From: Loripinus fragilis
Lineage: Eukaryota > Mollusca > Bivalvia > Lucinida > Lucinidae
Length of the DNA: 64,000 nt
Direction: 5' to 3'
Assembly: GCA_964019695.1 (NCBI GenBank)
Contig: OZ026530.1
Span: forward strand, 43,075,716-43,139,715
The notes under the pieces are model-generated. The model searched no databases. It worked only from the letters and a program-made list of their open reading frames with translations, and was not told where the DNA came from. The first letter of the stretch is position 1. The number at the start of each line of letters is the position of its first letter. Of the stretch, positions 33,037-44,160 are shown piece after piece. Both the position numbers and the translations under genes were made by a program.

Positions 33037-33042
33037 AATAAA
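33037..33042 (+). terminator. TMOD: Candidate polyadenylation signal for tropomodulin
   Basis: AATAAA here and again at 33106-33111 ('aaccaataaatgg') follow the stop codon by about 1 kb. Either could end the transcript; there is no cleavage-site evidence. Confidence 0.35.
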
Positions 33043-33325
33043 TGTTAGTATTTTGTTTCTTATACATTATGCTATTTGCAAAATGTAACAGTGTTTTACA
33101 AAACCAATAAATGGACCCAAGCATGGGCTTAGATCAATCTGGGCAAAGATAGAGTCTTTTGGAAGTCTGCACTGTGCACCCCGGCTCCTGTGATTAAATT
33201 ATAACTTTGGGTAAACCTATTAATGCTAATATTTGGCAAACAACACTCTTGATGCATTTGTAAAGTTTGTGTCCAGTATAGGGCTTAAATATGTCTTTTA
33301 TTTCATTTTCAGAAGTGGATAAAAG

Positions 33326-33747
33326 TCAGGGTTTGCACAGGCTTTAAAAGTACTTGAATTTAGAGGGCTTTCTTTTAAAGTCGTTGAAAATTAAATTTGC
33401 CTTGAAAAGTACTGGAAAATCACACAAAAACCTTGAAAAGTTCTTGAATTATTCTATTTTCTGTCGGACTTAACACTGTTGATAGAGATCTAAATTAGAA
33501 TAAAACTGTTGTGCCTTTATTTGAAATGCTGCACACAATAAAGGTGCAACAATTTTATGCTAATTTTCTAGTACTAATTCTCTATTACTAATTTCTCCAT
33601 TGTCTCAGTCTAACATTTCTTAAGTAGAATTTTAACACTTAAATCAGGATTGTTTATTAATTTTCGGTCCTTGAAATCTGTGGGATATTCTATAGAAGTC
33701 CTTGAAAAGTCCTTGAATTTTACTCAAACTTGCCTGTATGAACCCTG
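33326..33747. mobile_element. hAT-like fold-back element family C, 3' of tropomodulin
   Basis: Ends 'cagggtttgcacaggcttta' and 'cttgcctgtatgaaccctg'. Flanks share AAAGT, and a longer match (aagtggataaaag at 33313-33325 and 33749-33761) fits a target that already held a short direct repeat. Confidence 0.8.
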
Positions 33748-33859
33748 AAAGTGGATAAAAGGTATATCTCGTGCATGGCTGTGCCAGAGTCCCTCTCTGG
33801 AAATCTCTGTTTCATTTCAATTAAAGAACTAATAGTAATTTTCATGACAAGTATTTTTG

Positions 33860-34290
33860 AATAGCCTCAAGGTTATAAAAAGGGTTATCACATATTTAAG
33901 ACACTTTTTGCCGTGATAACCGAAAGTCTGCATATGCAATAAGCTCTTTCCAGCCACCTGGTTATCAGCCTGCCATGATGATAACCGGAAGTCATGTATT
34001 TTGAACGGAGAGATGTTATCATGCCCGGGACATAACGTTGATAATTTGATGACGTCAGATGAAAACAAGTGGCGTGACGTAACGCAAAATTTACGCCTTT
34101 CGTCTGTTTTACTTACATTTTCACGTCAAATGCGTTGAAATAGTGTAATGGAATATGTGATAAACAGATTATAACATGGGGTTTGGGTTATCGCCTCAGT
34201 ATCAACCCTCGACCATTATCAGCCCTCGAGCTAAAGCTCTCGGGCTGATAATGGGGTCTCGGGTTGATACTTCGGGCGATAACCAAAAAG
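33860..34290. mobile_element. Cluster of 'ggttatca' inverted repeats, with a palindrome at 34183-34283
   Basis: 'gggttatcgcctcagtatca' with 'accctcg' mirrors 'cgggttgatacttcgggcga' with 'taacc', and 'ttatcagccctcgagctaaa' mirrors 'gctctcgggctgataatggg'. Further ggttatca and tgataacc words at 33890-33990 suggest a larger related element. The outer limits are uncertain. Confidence 0.6.
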
Positions 34291-35084
34291 CCATGAGATA
34301 ATCTTTAATTATTGACTCCTTATACAGTTAAATTATTGTTCTCAATATCAAATGGCAGGGTTGCATTAACAAGTTTCAATTAGCTAGACTTAAGGTCACT
34401 GCCCATAGCAATAACCGTAACTCTAAATCATCAAGGGAAGTAATACTTGGTAGCGTTCGATTATGACAAAGTGTGATTTTACGCAACTATGATATGTTTT
34501 GTACAGACAGTAATGCCCGTTACACTGCACGTTAGTAATCTGAAAGTGATTGATATCACATTAAAAATGCAAACACAATTTTAAGTCTAATGAACAACAA
34601 AAATTAGCATTCTTTACGGATACTAAACGATGGACGCTCAGCTCTGTGAGAAGAAAAAAATCAGTCAGTGTAATGGAACACGCATTATACCAGGGAAATG
34701 TCAGTCGACTGTTCGCGGTTTTTTTACAGTTCACAACAACAATAATGATATAACTACTTGTATATAGATTTATATATGATTTTCGGGTTTTATTTTACCT
34801 GCATTAAAATTTCACCAAGACAGACTATCTCGTCACATTCTCTAGCGTCTACTTTGAACCTGACGTGCGCTAATGACGTCACTTGCTCTTATGACGTCAT
34901 TATGCGTAAACGACAAGTATTGAACTTGACGTTGACGTTGAGAGTCCCTCGCTTTAGTTTGCGTTCCAATATTTAGCTACAAGGGCTATCTTGGGCTAAG
35001 GTTGACCCAAGTATAGTCGTGAGTCTAAATTATAGTAGGCCTACTCTAAATTTACTAAAGGTACGCGAGGAATTCTGCCATCGG
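34291..35084. other. Intergenic, no recognised feature
   Basis: No splice-supported coding sequence. Several 'tgacgtca' and 'gacgtcac' words occur at 34870-34905; these are CRE-like but unsupported as functional sites. Confidence 0.35.
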
Positions 35085-35300
35085 GGTCTGCAGTCTGCAA
35101 GCAACAAAGGCACAGACCAGCTTGCGCATTGGCGCAGTCTGATCAGCGCCTTTGCTATTTACAAATTGAATAGTATCGTATTTAAACTTGCTCCAAGCGA
35201 GACTTCCCTATTCTATCTAGTCTCTGTGGCTGAGAATGCTGGTTTTTGGTATGATCTTATCGGAAACCCTGAAGACAGGTTTTGTCGCATCGATGATCAT
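35085..35300. mobile_element. Diverged fold-back element family G
   Basis: 'cttgcgcattggcgcagtct' with 'gatcagcgcctttgct' and 'ggaaaccctgaagacaggtt' with 'ttgtcgcatcgatgatcata' correspond to the right half of family G in reverse order. Ends are worn. Confidence 0.5.
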
Positions 35301-35554
35301 ATATGCATTTATATTCATGTAAATGCGGACCAAATTCACAAACTTGTTTCATGTGATATGCACATAGAAAATGTCTAGCCCCTCTAGACTACTCGTGGCC
35401 AATTCCGCCCATGACCAACGCCGACGGAATCCGTACCAAAAATAATACCCTCTCACCCTCCGCGCCAATGAATACCCCCTTCGGTAGCGGGAAGGGTGTG
35501 GGCATAAAAAGAACCTTTTTCATATAAATGCGGGTCCAACCAAAGCATAGGTAA

Positions 35555-35660
35555 GTTAAAGGTACTCAGTGAGACGGTTCTTTTGAGCACCCAAAGCAAA
35601 TATAAAAAATAATGAGCAATAAAATATTTACAATATTACGCTAAAATATTTGCTAATCTT
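35555..35660. repeat. Family A fragment
   Basis: 'ggtactcagtgagacggttc' and 'ttttgagcacccaaagcaaa' then 'atatttacaatattacgcta'. The left half of the palindrome is deleted. Confidence 0.55.
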
Positions 35661-37025
35661 CAAGTTTACTCTACATTTGACGTGTTTCAACCGAAAGATG
35701 TCCGTAAAGGGATATATAGATCTAATAGAAATAGACCTCCTCTGGTCAAGTGTTAAGGTCTGGCCTTGCTTCGCGATCGAACATTAGTATGGCGCCCGAG
35801 GCCGCAACAAAGATTTAAAAACATTTCAAATTTTTGGATGAGTACATGTAGTATATGCATCGATCAATTGAAGCGATGGATATTAAAACAGCACATTTTT
35901 CACCTAAATTAGACATGCAGAGTTACCCTGTGACCTTGAAAAACGGTAAATGTCCCCAAAACATTACATCTCTATCCTAATGATGTATCTATGCAAATTT
36001 GGTCAAAATATATCGACTATATGTGTTCAGACAAAATGCAGATAAGTTTCTTTTTACCGTGGGTGGGGTATTTTGGTATCGTTTTTGGTGTTGAAAAGTC
36101 TTCTCATATATGCATGTAAATGTTTCAAGTATTTGGAATACATATAGTTTCATTTGGCAGTTCACAGTGAGGTATTTCAATCAATAGTGTTTGGTTTGTA
36201 AGGTTATAACATGCTTAGAAATAAGAAAAGCCTGCTTAGTTCATTATTTTGTAGTTTGGGGGGTAGGGATAATTATTTGGTAATATCTCACTAATTAGAC
36301 GGTGAATTTTTTTTAAATTCTGTCATAATGCATCTTATATAATGATCACTCTCCTAAAAAAAATTGAGAAAAATTTATTTTTTTAAAGTATGTTTAAATA
36401 TTGAATTATCTGTCGGTAATTGCGGAAAACGAATGCATAAATATTGGTGAATGCTGGTTTGAAAGCGTGATATGAAGAAAAATACTTGTATAGTTGCAAA
36501 AGAATGGTTTGAGAAAAAGTTCTTAATTATTAATGGCTTCGCATGCTTGTTTTAAATAACGATTTTCAATTACAAAATTGAGTTACAGAATATTTTACTT
36601 GTCTTCATGAGTTTCCAAAAAGCTGCATAAAAAAGCCAACATAGGCCATATAATGAAGAGCTGTAACTTTTGAACTGGACGGTAAATTTTCTTTAAAATG
36701 CGTTATTTTTCTTATAATATGATGTACTACAGAATATCAAAAAATGAAAAAAATCTATTTTTTGGGAAAAAAATCGCCCAGGTGTGGGCAGTGACCTTAA
36801 ATGACTCTATTTTGACAAAAAACAGGGTAGCAGAAACGGCTCACATTGTTTATGTCAAAATAATGATCTAGTTCCTTTTTGCCATTAACTGTCATTGTAT
36901 TGTAATGTCACCCTTAAAAATAATAAATTTTCCTATATCTGACCAGTGTAATATAATCATTATGTACAAATTATTTTGTCATTGTAATTCAGCTTTATTG
37001 CCATGCCTTAACTTAAAAGTGTATG
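35661..37025. other. Intergenic AT-rich sequence, no recognised feature
   Basis: Two stretches (36230-36410 and 36590-36780) share a loose pattern, including 'gacggtgaattttttttaaa' versus 'gacggtaaattttctttaaa', suggesting an old local duplication. No coding support. Confidence 0.35.
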
Positions 37026-37195
37026 CAGGGCTTTAGTTAAGAGTGTGTAACGAAAAACTAATTTTCTTGTTTCTCAAACAAAATATATTTTGTGTGTACT
37101 CAAAAGAACCGTCTCAATGAGAGGGATCTTTTGTGCACCCAAAACATATGTTAAAACTGATGGGTATGAAAATATTTACAATTTTATGCTGAAAA
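37026..37195. mobile_element. Fold-back element family A
   Basis: Starts 'gggctttagttaagagtgtg', core 'gaaccgtctcaatgagaggg' with 'atc', right part 'atatttacaattttatgctg'. A duplicated flank ('acaaattattttg', 'ttagctttattgcaatgc'-like) lies on both sides (36970-37020 and 37215-37270). Confidence 0.65.
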
Positions 37196-37362
37196 TTTTA
37201 AACATGTGGTATTTACAAATTATTTTGCCATTATAAATTAGCTTTATTGCAATGCTTTAACTTAAAAGTTTATGTCCTCAACCCATATCACATAACAGGG
37301 TACATCAATAAGCAGCACATTATATTTCTAACCTTGAAGATTTTTATCTTAGTATAAAGTCT

Positions 37363-37415
37363 AGAGCCAGATAAAATGCTGCATCATTCAGCATTTTCAT
37401 CAGGGTCTTCACTTT
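37363..37415. repeat. Family E core, shortened
   Basis: 'gtctagagccagataaaatg' and 'agcattttcatcagggtctt' with 'cact' are the degenerate arms of the family E palindrome. Confidence 0.5.
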
Positions 37416-37477
37416 TTCTTATTTCATGTACAAATTTATGGGTTTTCAGTATACATGGCTTATATATCCACTAAGAA

Positions 37478-38320
37478 AAACAGATTCTTGCACACCGGAT
37501 AAGGATATCTGAGATTTTACCCTTGGATAGAAAATCTTATCTTACCCAGGCTATCTTACCCAGGCTGTCACGTGAGGGCTACATACATTGGTTGTATTGG
37601 AACTCAGGCACATGGTCGTCAAGTGACATCATTGTTATGTTTAAGTGACATCATCATGTACAATTGCATCTTAGCGTATTCAGGGACTTCTGGAAACTTA
37701 TTTTAAAATAAAAAACAGTGGTGAGCAAGAAAAATAATCTATTATTCGTGTAAGGGTAGGATAGATAAATCCGTCCCTCTGGATCACCGTTTGTCATCAC
37801 TTGGCAAGCCTCGTGATGCCAAACGGCGAGCCTCTGGATGGATTTTTCTATCCTACCCTCACGATAGATTTTTATATTCTAGGCATGATGGAGAGATAGA
37901 AAAGTCTTCCTTGCACACCAGATCAGGATTTCCGTTATTTTTACCCATGTCAGATAATTCTATCTCACTTACCCATACAGCCCTTGGAAAAGATAAAAAA
38001 TGAACAGTCACACATCAGCAGCAAGCTGGCGGCACGTCGATCCATGACATCATTGTAATGTTAAAATGATGTCAAGATGTCGCATCTTGGCGTATTTGGG
38101 ATTTTCTGGAAGTCTTTTTGATGTTTTTCTAATAAAAAAGTAGGTATTTAGTGGTGGGGAAGAAAAAGAATCCGTTATTCGTGTGAGGATTGGATAGGAA
38201 AATCTGTCCCTCGTGATCACCGTTTGTCATCAGTTGGCAAGCCTTGGGATGCCAATCCGTGATCCTCTGTATGGATTTTTCTATCCCACCCTCACACTCA
38301 TGATGGATTCTTATAGTCTC
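37478..38320. mobile_element. Two tandem copies of a composite fold-back element (family P)
   Basis: Both copies (about 37478-37890 and 37895-38320) contain 'cttgcacacc', 'ttttaccc', 'gacatcattgt', 'gataaatccgtccctctgga'-like sequence with 'tcaccgtttgtcatca', and 'ggatttttctatcc' with 'accctcac'. 'tcaccgtttgtcatcacttg' is mirrored by 'gatgccaaacggcgagcctc'. A third copy is at 60000-60480. Confidence 0.65.
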
Positions 38321-38474
38321 TTGAGATGATTGTTTATCACCAGGAGACTGAAATAAAGATTGCAATAATTATGGTATTTCATAGAAGTTATAATTATTGA
38401 TATATAAAATTAAGATAATTATGGCATATATGGTATTTCATAGAAATTATAATTATAAATGTATAAAATAAACG

Positions 38475-38678
38475 CTTAAAGCGCCAATCATGACTGCAGC
38501 AGATGGCAAATGTTGCAACATTTTCCCTAATTTTCAGAAAAAATATGGTATGATATTTCATGAGAATCGTCTGCCAGCAGACGATTCTCATGAAATATCA
38601 TGCCTCATTTGTTATTTTTGAAAAAGCAGTAAAATTTGAAATTGTTGTCTGCTGCAAATTATAGGTGGCGCTTTAAGG
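38475..38678. mobile_element. piggyBac-like fold-back element family D
   Basis: 'cttaaagcgccaatcatgac' at the left mirrors 'ataggtggcgctttaagg' at the right, with TTAA at 38679-38682. The core 'gagaatcgtctgccagcaga' with 'cgattctc' is a perfect palindrome. The family is defined better by the copy at 54885-55076. Confidence 0.7.
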
Positions 38679-39139
38679 TTAAGATTGTGTAGTTTTGTCC
38701 TGTACATTAGTTGGTTGCTTATTTATTTACGCATGTGCATCTGTTTTTTTACTTGGACTCCATACTAAGGCAAGGCACAAGGTTCATGAGATATTGGTAC
38801 TCATCGGTCAAGAGGAGAGGTTGGGAGTGTTAAACTTGTAAATAATTTCTTTTCCATCAATTTCAACTTATGTGTTGGCTGTTCAAAACAAGACCATGTT
38901 ATGCCTTGTGGTCACCTGCTTGGAAAGGGCTGACCTCTTGGCTCTGGTTTATGATGTCTAATTATGACATTGTCATTTCCCATTGGTATCCTGGGTCAGG
39001 TGTAGTGCTTGATTGTATTGATTCCTGATCTTTGCCCTATTTCTTACTTTGAAATTGAAGTAAAAATTTTTTTTACAAGTTTTTACACCCCACACCTCTC
39101 CTTGACCTATGTGTACCAATATCCAAGTAATATCATTAA

Positions 39140-39378
39140 CGAGCCGCCACATGTGATTTCCAACAATGTGGCATTTTGACATGAATAGACTCACCATGAG
39201 CCTGCGCAGCCTCCTTTTAAGATAAGAAACTCCAAATGATGTTCAGTCAGTAGCTTAATATTCATAGAATATTAAAGAGACTAGCAAAGGCTCTGATCAG
39301 ACTGCGCGTATGTGCAGGCTGATCTGAGGCTCTGCTGGTCACACATACCTTATTGTTGGAAATCTCATGTCACGACTC
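39140..39378. mobile_element. Fold-back element family H
   Basis: 'gagccgccacatgtgatttc' with 'caacaatg' mirrors 'attgttggaaatctcatgtc' with 'acgactc'. Interior 'gctctgatcagactgcgcgt' and 'gcaggctgatctgaggctct'. Confidence 0.75.
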
Positions 39379-39696
39379 AAATATAAGGTTAGAAAGTTAG
39401 AAACCATGTTTTCTAAAACTAAATTTCCGACTGTATATTGGGTGACATAGCTCCCCAATTGAAAAAAATTCAAATACAATTTTCCCCCTTACTGATAGAA
39501 TGTGGCAATAAAGTCAGACAGATGCCAGTTCAGGAGTCCTTGAGTCCATATATATCATCAAACAAGCATTGATTAATCATGGAGTAGGCTGTAAGAAATA
39601 GACATTACCCTATTCATTCATATGAGTATACTAATACAAGTATATTTTGTAAAGGACACTAATCACATACAGTAAGACTTCATTGGCTCCCGCAAC

Positions 39697-40118
39697 GATG
39701 GCTTGTCTGCCATGGATAATTTATGGCTCATTTACCATGGATATTTCATGGCTCATTTACCATGGAGAATTCATGACTTGTTTACCATGAATAAGTTGTG
39801 CCTTGTTTACCATGGATACTTCATGGCTTGTATACCATGGATAATTCATGGCTTGCACAGGTTGGATAATTGATGGCTTCTTTACCATGGATAATTCATA
39901 GCTCGTTTACACTGGATAATTCATGGCTAATTTACCATGGATAATTCATGGCTTGTATACCATGGATAATTAAATTCATGGTTTGTCTACCATGGATAAT
40001 TCATGGCTAATCTACCATGAATAATTATGGCTTGTTTACCATGGATAATTCATGGTATATTTACCATGGATATTTATGGCTTGTTTACCACGGATAATTC
40101 ATGGCTAATTTACCATGG
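39697..40118. repeat. ~25-bp minisatellite, about 17 units
   Basis: The unit is 'tttaccatggataattcatg' followed by 'gcttg', with variants ggctaat and ggctcat. Each unit has CCATGG and a partial palindrome CCATGGATAATTCATGG. Confidence 0.85.
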
Positions 40119-40336
40119 TTAAATCAAGCTTCCACTCGAAGCTCCTTGACAATTATTTATATAGCTCAAGACATCTACGCACATAGGATAATTTTGTCAT
40201 GATTTTTGTTTCATCTTCAAAATGTATGCTACGTGTATTGTGTATTCATAAGAATACACATAGCATACATTTATTTCAAAGATAACCAAACTATTATCTC
40301 CAATATGCCAGATCTGGTGTTATAATTAATTCTTAG

Positions 40337-40546
40337 TGGCCTGGATTGCTTCAGGTCAGTTGGTAGAATGTTAAGACTGGAGATTGAAGGGTTGCTAGGT
40401 CAAGACTCAAGGACGTCACTGTGTTGTGTTCTTGAGCAATGCACTTTATCAGCTGCTCCTTAATACTGGTTCAACCTAGGAAGACAGAAAATGGTCTTGA
40501 CATGACTGAAAAACAGGTGAACGGGATGTAAAGCATAAAAAAAATC
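40337..40546 (+). mobile_element. Diverged SINE, family 1
   Basis: 'gcttcaggtcagttggtaga' and 'gactggagattgaagggttg' form the head; body 'gtgttcttgagcaatgcact'; tail 'catgactgaaaaacaggtga' and 'acgggatgtaaagcataaaa'. Confidence 0.65.
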
Positions 40547-40768
40547 TTGTAGTGGTTAGAACTACCCCTATCAAACATATTTACATGGCCTCAAAGGAGT
40601 TTGAGCCATTGAGGTTTGACTGTATATACCCCATTTTAGTATAGTGGACCATTCTTTCAGACATTATAGATAGTTTCATTTTCAGTTTTAGGGGTGTATG
40701 TCATGATTTAATTTATATATTTTCATCGCTTTAAGATTTTAAGCAAGCACATCCTGTTCTAATGACAC

Positions 40769-41014
40769 ATATGGGCCTCGCTGCGAGAAAACCTGTCTCC
40801 GGGGTTTCTGACAAAGTGAGATTCAAACCAGCCTGTTCAGCTACAGAGACTAGTTAGAAAACTGAAATTTTGCGCTTAGCATGTCTAGATATGATACTTT
40901 CCAAAAAGCGAATAAAAAAGGTGCTGATCAGACTGCGCGGATGCGCAGGCTGGTCTGGGCCTGTGTTGTTTGCAAACACCTAAAGAAGGTTTTCTTGCGA
41001 TGAGGCCCATATAT
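40769..41014. mobile_element. Fold-back element family G
   Basis: 'atatgggcctcgctgcgaga' with 'aaacctgtct' mirrors 'aaggttttcttgcgatgagg' with 'cccatat'. Interior 'gactgcgcggatgcgcaggc'. Confidence 0.8.
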
Positions 41015-41134
41015 TAGAGGGCGGTCTACACTGTTTCCTAAAGACCCATTTTAATACAATATTATAGTGGCAATAATCATGGGGAAATGCAGTTTCTTGG
41101 CCATCATTTTCGTGTCTGTCAATTTATTTGTTAG

Positions 41135-41454
41135 CCCGGCCGGTAGCGCAGTCGGTAAGCATGTCTGACTGCAGATCCATGTCCGACTGCAGATTCAGGG
41201 CTCTCAAGTTTGATCACGGCCTGGTCCCATACTTTCGGGGAGATTGATCATGAAATAATTTCTACGGCCATTCTCCTCCCTTCCACTGATTCAAGAAGGG
41301 TTGTTGTCAGTTACAAGCGAAAGTATGTGCACGAAGTACTGATGAAAGGCTTAGATAAGCTTTCCCAGGAAAAAAGTTTGGTAAGGTGAACTGACCATCC
41401 GTACATGACCATAGCTGTTGACTGGGACGTTAAGAATCAAACTAAACCCAAACA
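41135..41454 (+). mobile_element. tRNA-derived SINE, family 2, with 10-bp target-site duplication
   Basis: TATTTGTTAG flanks both sides (41125-41134 and 41455-41464). Head 'cggccggtagcgcagtcggt' (tRNA-like box A), body 'cctggtcccatactttcggg' and 'agattgatcatgaaataatt', tail 'catagctgttgactgggacg' with 'ttaagaatcaaac'. 320 bp. Confidence 0.85.
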
Positions 41455-41613
41455 TATTTGTTAGTCAAATGTTTGTCTATAATAATTTTGACTGCCTCTT
41501 TGTGAAATTGGTGAGGGTCGTTTCTTGTTCGGGCTGGGGTTTTCCAACTTAACCAGTAGTAGGTCTATTGCTGTTTTCTGTCTCTGTAATGTGAATGATG
41601 TGGAAAATCTTGA

Positions 41614-42184
41614 CACTAGCAGGGCTTCAGATTTTTTTCAAGATTTGTGGGCCGAAGTGACCCATGGAGCAAAAAATGGTGGGTCATTGGCCCAAGCATA
41701 TCAAACTAACCACAGTCGACATTTGGGTGGTATTATTTACCTATACACTGACACAGACACTTGTATGCACATATGTATAATGACCGCTGATTATACAGTA
41801 AAACCTGTCTTAAGCTGCCACTCAAAAAAGAAGACCAATTATTGCTTGATGCAGGTCAAAAGTATTGCAGAATGCTCCAAGGGGAGCACTCTGTAATCCT
41901 TTTGACCTTCATTAAGCTACCATTTGTTATTAAGATCTTTGTTTTGTCCTTTTTGAGTGGCTGCTTCGGACAGGTTTTACTGTATTGACAACCTACATGT
42001 ATTTTCTGTTTTTAGGAGTTTGTAGAATCGCTGTGAGATGAATATTTTTTATTGAAGTGAGATTTTTTCACACCTAAAAAGGATGGGTCCACTTGGCCCA
42101 CTGCCTTGGAAAGTGATGGGCCATATTTTGAAATCATGAAACAATGACCCTGGCCCACCATAAATCTGAAGGCCTGCACTAGCA
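41614..42184. mobile_element. Inverted-repeat element (CTAGCAGGGCTTCAGATTT ends) carrying a nested family B copy
   Basis: 'actagcagggcttcagattt' and 'aaatctgaaggcctgcacta' with 'gc' are inverted ends. 'gtgggccgaagtgacccatg' near the left and 'cttggcccactgccttgg' near the right are related. A family-B element sits inside. Confidence 0.65.
41795..41984. mobile_element. Fold-back element family B (nested)
   Basis: 'acagtaaaacctgtcttaag' and 'cggacaggttttactgt' ends; core 'gtattgcagaatgctccaag' and 'gagcactctgtaatcctttt'. Confidence 0.75.
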
Positions 42185-42271
42185 TAAATACGGGACATCA
42201 TTCATATAATATTTGATATTTGCTTGGGTGAAAGTTGTCACTCTATTCCTGAATTCAATTTTCTGTGGAAA

Positions 42272-42615
42272 CAGGGTTCACACAGGCTTGAAAAGTATTT
42301 GAATTAGAGAGCTTTCCTGAAAAGTCCTTGAAAACTAAATCTGCCTTGAAAAACCCTGGAGAATCACTGCGAGGCCTGGAAAAGTCCTTGAATTTTCTGT
42401 AGGACAACACTGTAAATGGATGCCTAGATCAGTATAAAATTGTTGTGCCTTTATTTGGTTCGGCATATGCTGCACCAAATAAAAACACAGACATTTTCAT
42501 GATACTAATTTTCTAATGCTTAATGGTTCATTGTCTCAGTCGAGATTTTCAGAAGTAGAATTTTATAGTGTCAATTAGTATTTTTCATGAAGTGGTAGTC
42601 CTTGAAAACATTAAT
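42272..42615. mobile_element. hAT-like fold-back element family C, right end lost
   Basis: Left end 'cagggttcacacaggcttga'; centre 'tttatttggttcggcatatg' with 'ctgcaccaaat'; the right arm stops after 'tagtccttgaaaacatt' without the CCCTG terminus. Confidence 0.7.
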
Positions 42616-42793
42616 TAACATGCCCCAAAATCTTTTATTCAGGCATACTCCATTGGCTTATTTGATTTCAGGATCTGAGTTATTTAGGCAGTTATCCCAT
42701 TTTATCTTGAATTTTAAGGGTTGATATGTTTTGGACATCCACCAATTTATTTTAGGAATTTCTACCATAAAAAAATCTGGGCCTTAAGTCATA

Positions 42794-43112
42794 CAGGGTT
42801 CACACAGGCTTGAAAAGTACTTGAATATACAGGACTGTCTTGAAAATGAACTTTGCCTTGAAAATTCCTTGAATTTGAACATTTACAGGAGGATTCAACA
42901 CTGTTTTTGGAGACTTTAAAGGCACCACAATTTTATACTAATTTTCTAAAACTAATATCTCTTGTAATGGACTCAAGCATTTCCGAAATAGAATTGTAGC
43001 CTGTAAATCAGTATTTTTCATAAGTTTTCAGTCCTTGAAAACAGTAGGAAAGTCTTTTATAAGTCCCTGAAAAGTCCTTTAATTTTATACAAACTTGCCT
43101 GTATGAACCTTG
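42794..43112. mobile_element. hAT-like fold-back element family C, centre deleted
   Basis: Ends 'cagggttcacacaggcttga' and 'cttgcctgtatgaaccttg'; flanks share TCATA (5 bp). The 'tttggtgcagca' centre is missing. Confidence 0.75.
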
Positions 43113-43171
43113 TCATATAGACTTTCGTCCATTTATTCAGAACTATTCAGATTACATGCATAAATAATGGT

Positions 43172-43364
43172 GGGGGCACAGTGTCATAGTGGTAGAGTGC
43201 TTTACTCCAGACTGAGGGGCCACGGGTTCGAGCCTCACAGGGGTCACTGCATTGTGTCCTTGAGCAAGACACATTAATCCTAGCTTAGTACTGGTTCAAC
43301 CCAGGAAGGTCCATCCCTACATGAGTGAAAGATTGTTGATGGGAGGTAAAGAATCAAATCAAAC
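43172..43364 (+). mobile_element. tRNA-derived SINE, family 1, with 10-bp target-site duplication
   Basis: AAATAATGGT flanks both sides. Head 'cagtgtcatagtggtagagt', box B 'cgggttcgagcctcac', body 'gtgtccttgagcaagacaca', tail 'gaaagattgttgatgggagg' with 'taaagaatcaaatcaaac'. Confidence 0.85.
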
Positions 43365-43624
43365 AAATAATGGTAATGATGGTGGCCTGTTAAAATCTTA
43401 AATAGTTGCTTTGTTAGCATAATGCACAAAGTAGATTTGTTTTGTTATGTTTGTGTGCTTTCTTACCATGTACAATGCATGTTTATACCAGTCTAAATAA
43501 AAGATTTTCAAAAAAAATGTTTTCATGAGATGTTCTTTTACCCTGTGCTCAGCTGACTTGAATATTTGAGAGATTGAATTAAGAAAACTTGAGCTAAAAG
43601 GATTTTACTCAGCTATATTATTTC

Positions 43625-43865
43625 ATAGATCCATTTAAGCTGAATGGAAGTTCTCATTATTATCAATTCAACCAGTCCGTTTACATTCTAAAGGTTGTTA
43701 TGTTTTTTTTCTTCATTTTTATCAAAATTTAAAGTAGAACTTTCTGTAAGCAAACAGTGGAGACCCTGATCAGACACGGCATTCTTCAAATTGTGCTGTC
43801 TGATCTGGGTCTTCACTGCTTTATCTCAGTCCCACAAAAAGAGGGTAGGCTTAATTGGCTTAAGC
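43625..43865. mobile_element. Family E element, longer form
   Basis: It shares with 56565-56785 the start 'atttaagctgaatggaagtt' and 'attatcaattcaaccagtcc', and the core 'aagcaaacagtggagaccct' mirrored by 'tgggtcttcactgctt'. The far end has 'cacaaaaagagggtaggctt'. Confidence 0.65.
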
Positions 43866-43959
43866 TAAAATATTTTGTGAAAAAATTGTGATTTTTCATT
43901 TTTTATCTGTTTCTACATGTGCTTTGGGTGCTCCGTGATCACCGTTAACATATGTTTTG

Positions 43960-44160
43960 GTGGAGAGTGAAGAAAAATAACAATCCACCATGAGTGCCCA
44001 TGTAGGATAGAGATATCTCACCTGAGGGTGGGAATTTGAACCATGGATGAGGCTTAAGCCTCATCCATGGTTAAATTCTGACCCTGAGGGTGAGATTTCT
44101 CTATCCTAAATGGACAGATTCATGATGGATTGTTTTTCTCCCACTTTTTCAAGCTTTTTT
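43960..44160. mobile_element. Fold-back element with GAACCATGGATGAGGC core
   Basis: 'aacaatccaccatgagtgcc' mirrors 'gattcatgatggattgtttt'; 'aggatagagatatctcacct' mirrors 'gtgagatttctctatcctaa'; the core is 'accatggatgaggcttaagc' with 'ctcatccatggt'. Confidence 0.75.

Larger units (their letters stand above)
39669..40622. mobile_element. Composite inverted-repeat element family R with array and SINE inside
   Basis: 'acagtaagacttcattggct' at the left and 'gagccattgaggtttgactg' with 't' at the right match the family-R ends seen intact at 29309-29480. Between them lie a 25-bp minisatellite, a palindrome and a SINE. Confidence 0.6.

Noticed and set aside
41525..41896. A 123-codon frame as a gene
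   Set aside because: It crosses the end of a family-B fold-back element and has no splice or family support.
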